From NCBI GenBank assembly GCA_902782305.1, contig CACZMV010000026.1:1-33617 (forward strand): 33,617 bases of DNA, given 5' to 3'. How positions within the stretch are numbered: position 1 is the first letter of the stretch; every line of letters begins with the position of its first letter. The DNA is from an uncultured Prevotellaceae bacterium. GTDB taxonomy: Bacteria; Bacteroidota; Bacteroidia; Bacteroidales; Bacteroidaceae. The translations under genes and the position numbers were made by a program. Positions 33,407 through 33,617 of the stretch are shown here, in pieces. A model generated the notes under the pieces. That model saw nothing but the letters and a program-made list of their open reading frames with translations, was not told where the DNA came from and made no database searches.

Positions 33407-33617
33407 CTACTTATAGTACCCTACTCTAACATAATGTCTTGGTGCTGCGAAGGGATTCCACGAGATGTGGAGCCAGCCGTTGCCTGTCAGTAGTTGGTCG
33501 GTATAAGGACTGGTGCGAAGGAAGTCGACCAGAAGCTGGAACTTCCGAGGGTCCTTGGGGCGGATGTCGGCCGCCTGGCCCGTGAGGTGCTGCGAGTTCT
33601 TGACACCGCCGACATGG
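33407..33617 (-). CDS. M15-family peptidase, C-terminal part (partial at window edge)
   Basis: The frame is open from the window edge to the TAG complement at 33407-33409, giving 69 residues. SQHLTGQAADI carries the zinc-binding SxHxxGxAxD motif and NGWLHISWNP carries the last zinc-ligand His. Together these indicate a small M15 peptidase of the D-Ala-D-Ala or L-Ala-D-Glu type. Such proteins remodel peptidoglycan or act as phage-type endolysins; which one applies cannot be decided without the N-terminus and neighbours. The spacer to the C69 gene (33275-33406) holds only the terminator, a weak promoter and the AAGCTTGCTT repeat. Confidence 0.8.
   Translation of the reverse strand, partial: HVGGVKNSQHLTGQAADIRPKDPRKFQLLVDFLRTSPYTDQLLTGNGWLHISWNPFAAPRHYVRVGYYK

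Overview
The window looks like a chromosomal segment of a Bacteroidales bacterium, most likely Prevotella or a close relative in Prevotellaceae. The evidence is an LpxC-FabZ fusion gene, a class III fructose-1,6-bisphosphatase, a HisIE fusion, a K+-dependent membrane pyrophosphatase, and promoters of the Bacteroidetes type (TTTG about 19-21 nt upstream of TANNTTTG). Nearly everything is housekeeping. I see no insertion sequence, integrase gene, CRISPR array or complete phage module.

Layout. 1-690: the 3' end of a HicB-like antitoxin gene, a small frame-disrupted ORF, a 12-bp tandem repeat, a TTGTACAA-ended inverted repeat and a minus-strand tRNA-Lys(CTT). 692-3754 (minus): an acidic-tailed hypothetical protein followed by the pyrophosphatase HppA. 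3908-5899 (plus): RarA and a TRIC/YadS-type channel. 5926-7107 (minus): a YqhD-like alcohol dehydrogenase. 7332-18411 (plus): a run of twelve closely spaced genes, purU-hisH-hisA-hisF-hisIE-ftsE-lysC-lysA-GT2-half GT-fbp-folK-like. 18432-21339 (minus): a membrane protein with an AraC-like tail, an EptA-type phosphoethanolamine transferase and a YdfG-like dehydrogenase. 21522-24948 (plus): an internally deleted histidine kinase, a TIGR04076-like protein, DcuB and an HD phosphohydrolase. 24992-31567 (plus): lpxD-lpxC/fabZ-lpxA-miaA-PBP1A. 31619-33268 (minus): a secreted C69 peptidase. 33407-33617 (minus): the 3' end of an M15 peptidase gene.

How the genes fit together. The plus run joins late histidine synthesis to the diaminopimelate/lysine branch, with FtsE, sugar-transfer proteins and gluconeogenesis. 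The lpx operon joins three early lipid A steps with a class A penicillin-binding protein; an EptA-type lipid A modifier lies nearby on the other strand. DcuB suits fumarate/succinate exchange in an anaerobe.

Main unexplained structure. A family of degenerate 7-nt tandem tracts recurs at gene borders. Most touch a stop codon and several run up to the next start. One pair of loci (10966-10994 and 27364-27392) matches at 27 of 29 bases. A tract of the same type lies inside hisH between 7-bp direct repeats, adding exactly 39 nt (13 codons). These look like dispersed elements that occupy intercistronic gaps. I know heptamer repeats of this general kind from filamentous cyanobacteria but not from Bacteroidales; that is memory, not a search. 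A second locus worth attention is the divergent pair at 20794-21995.
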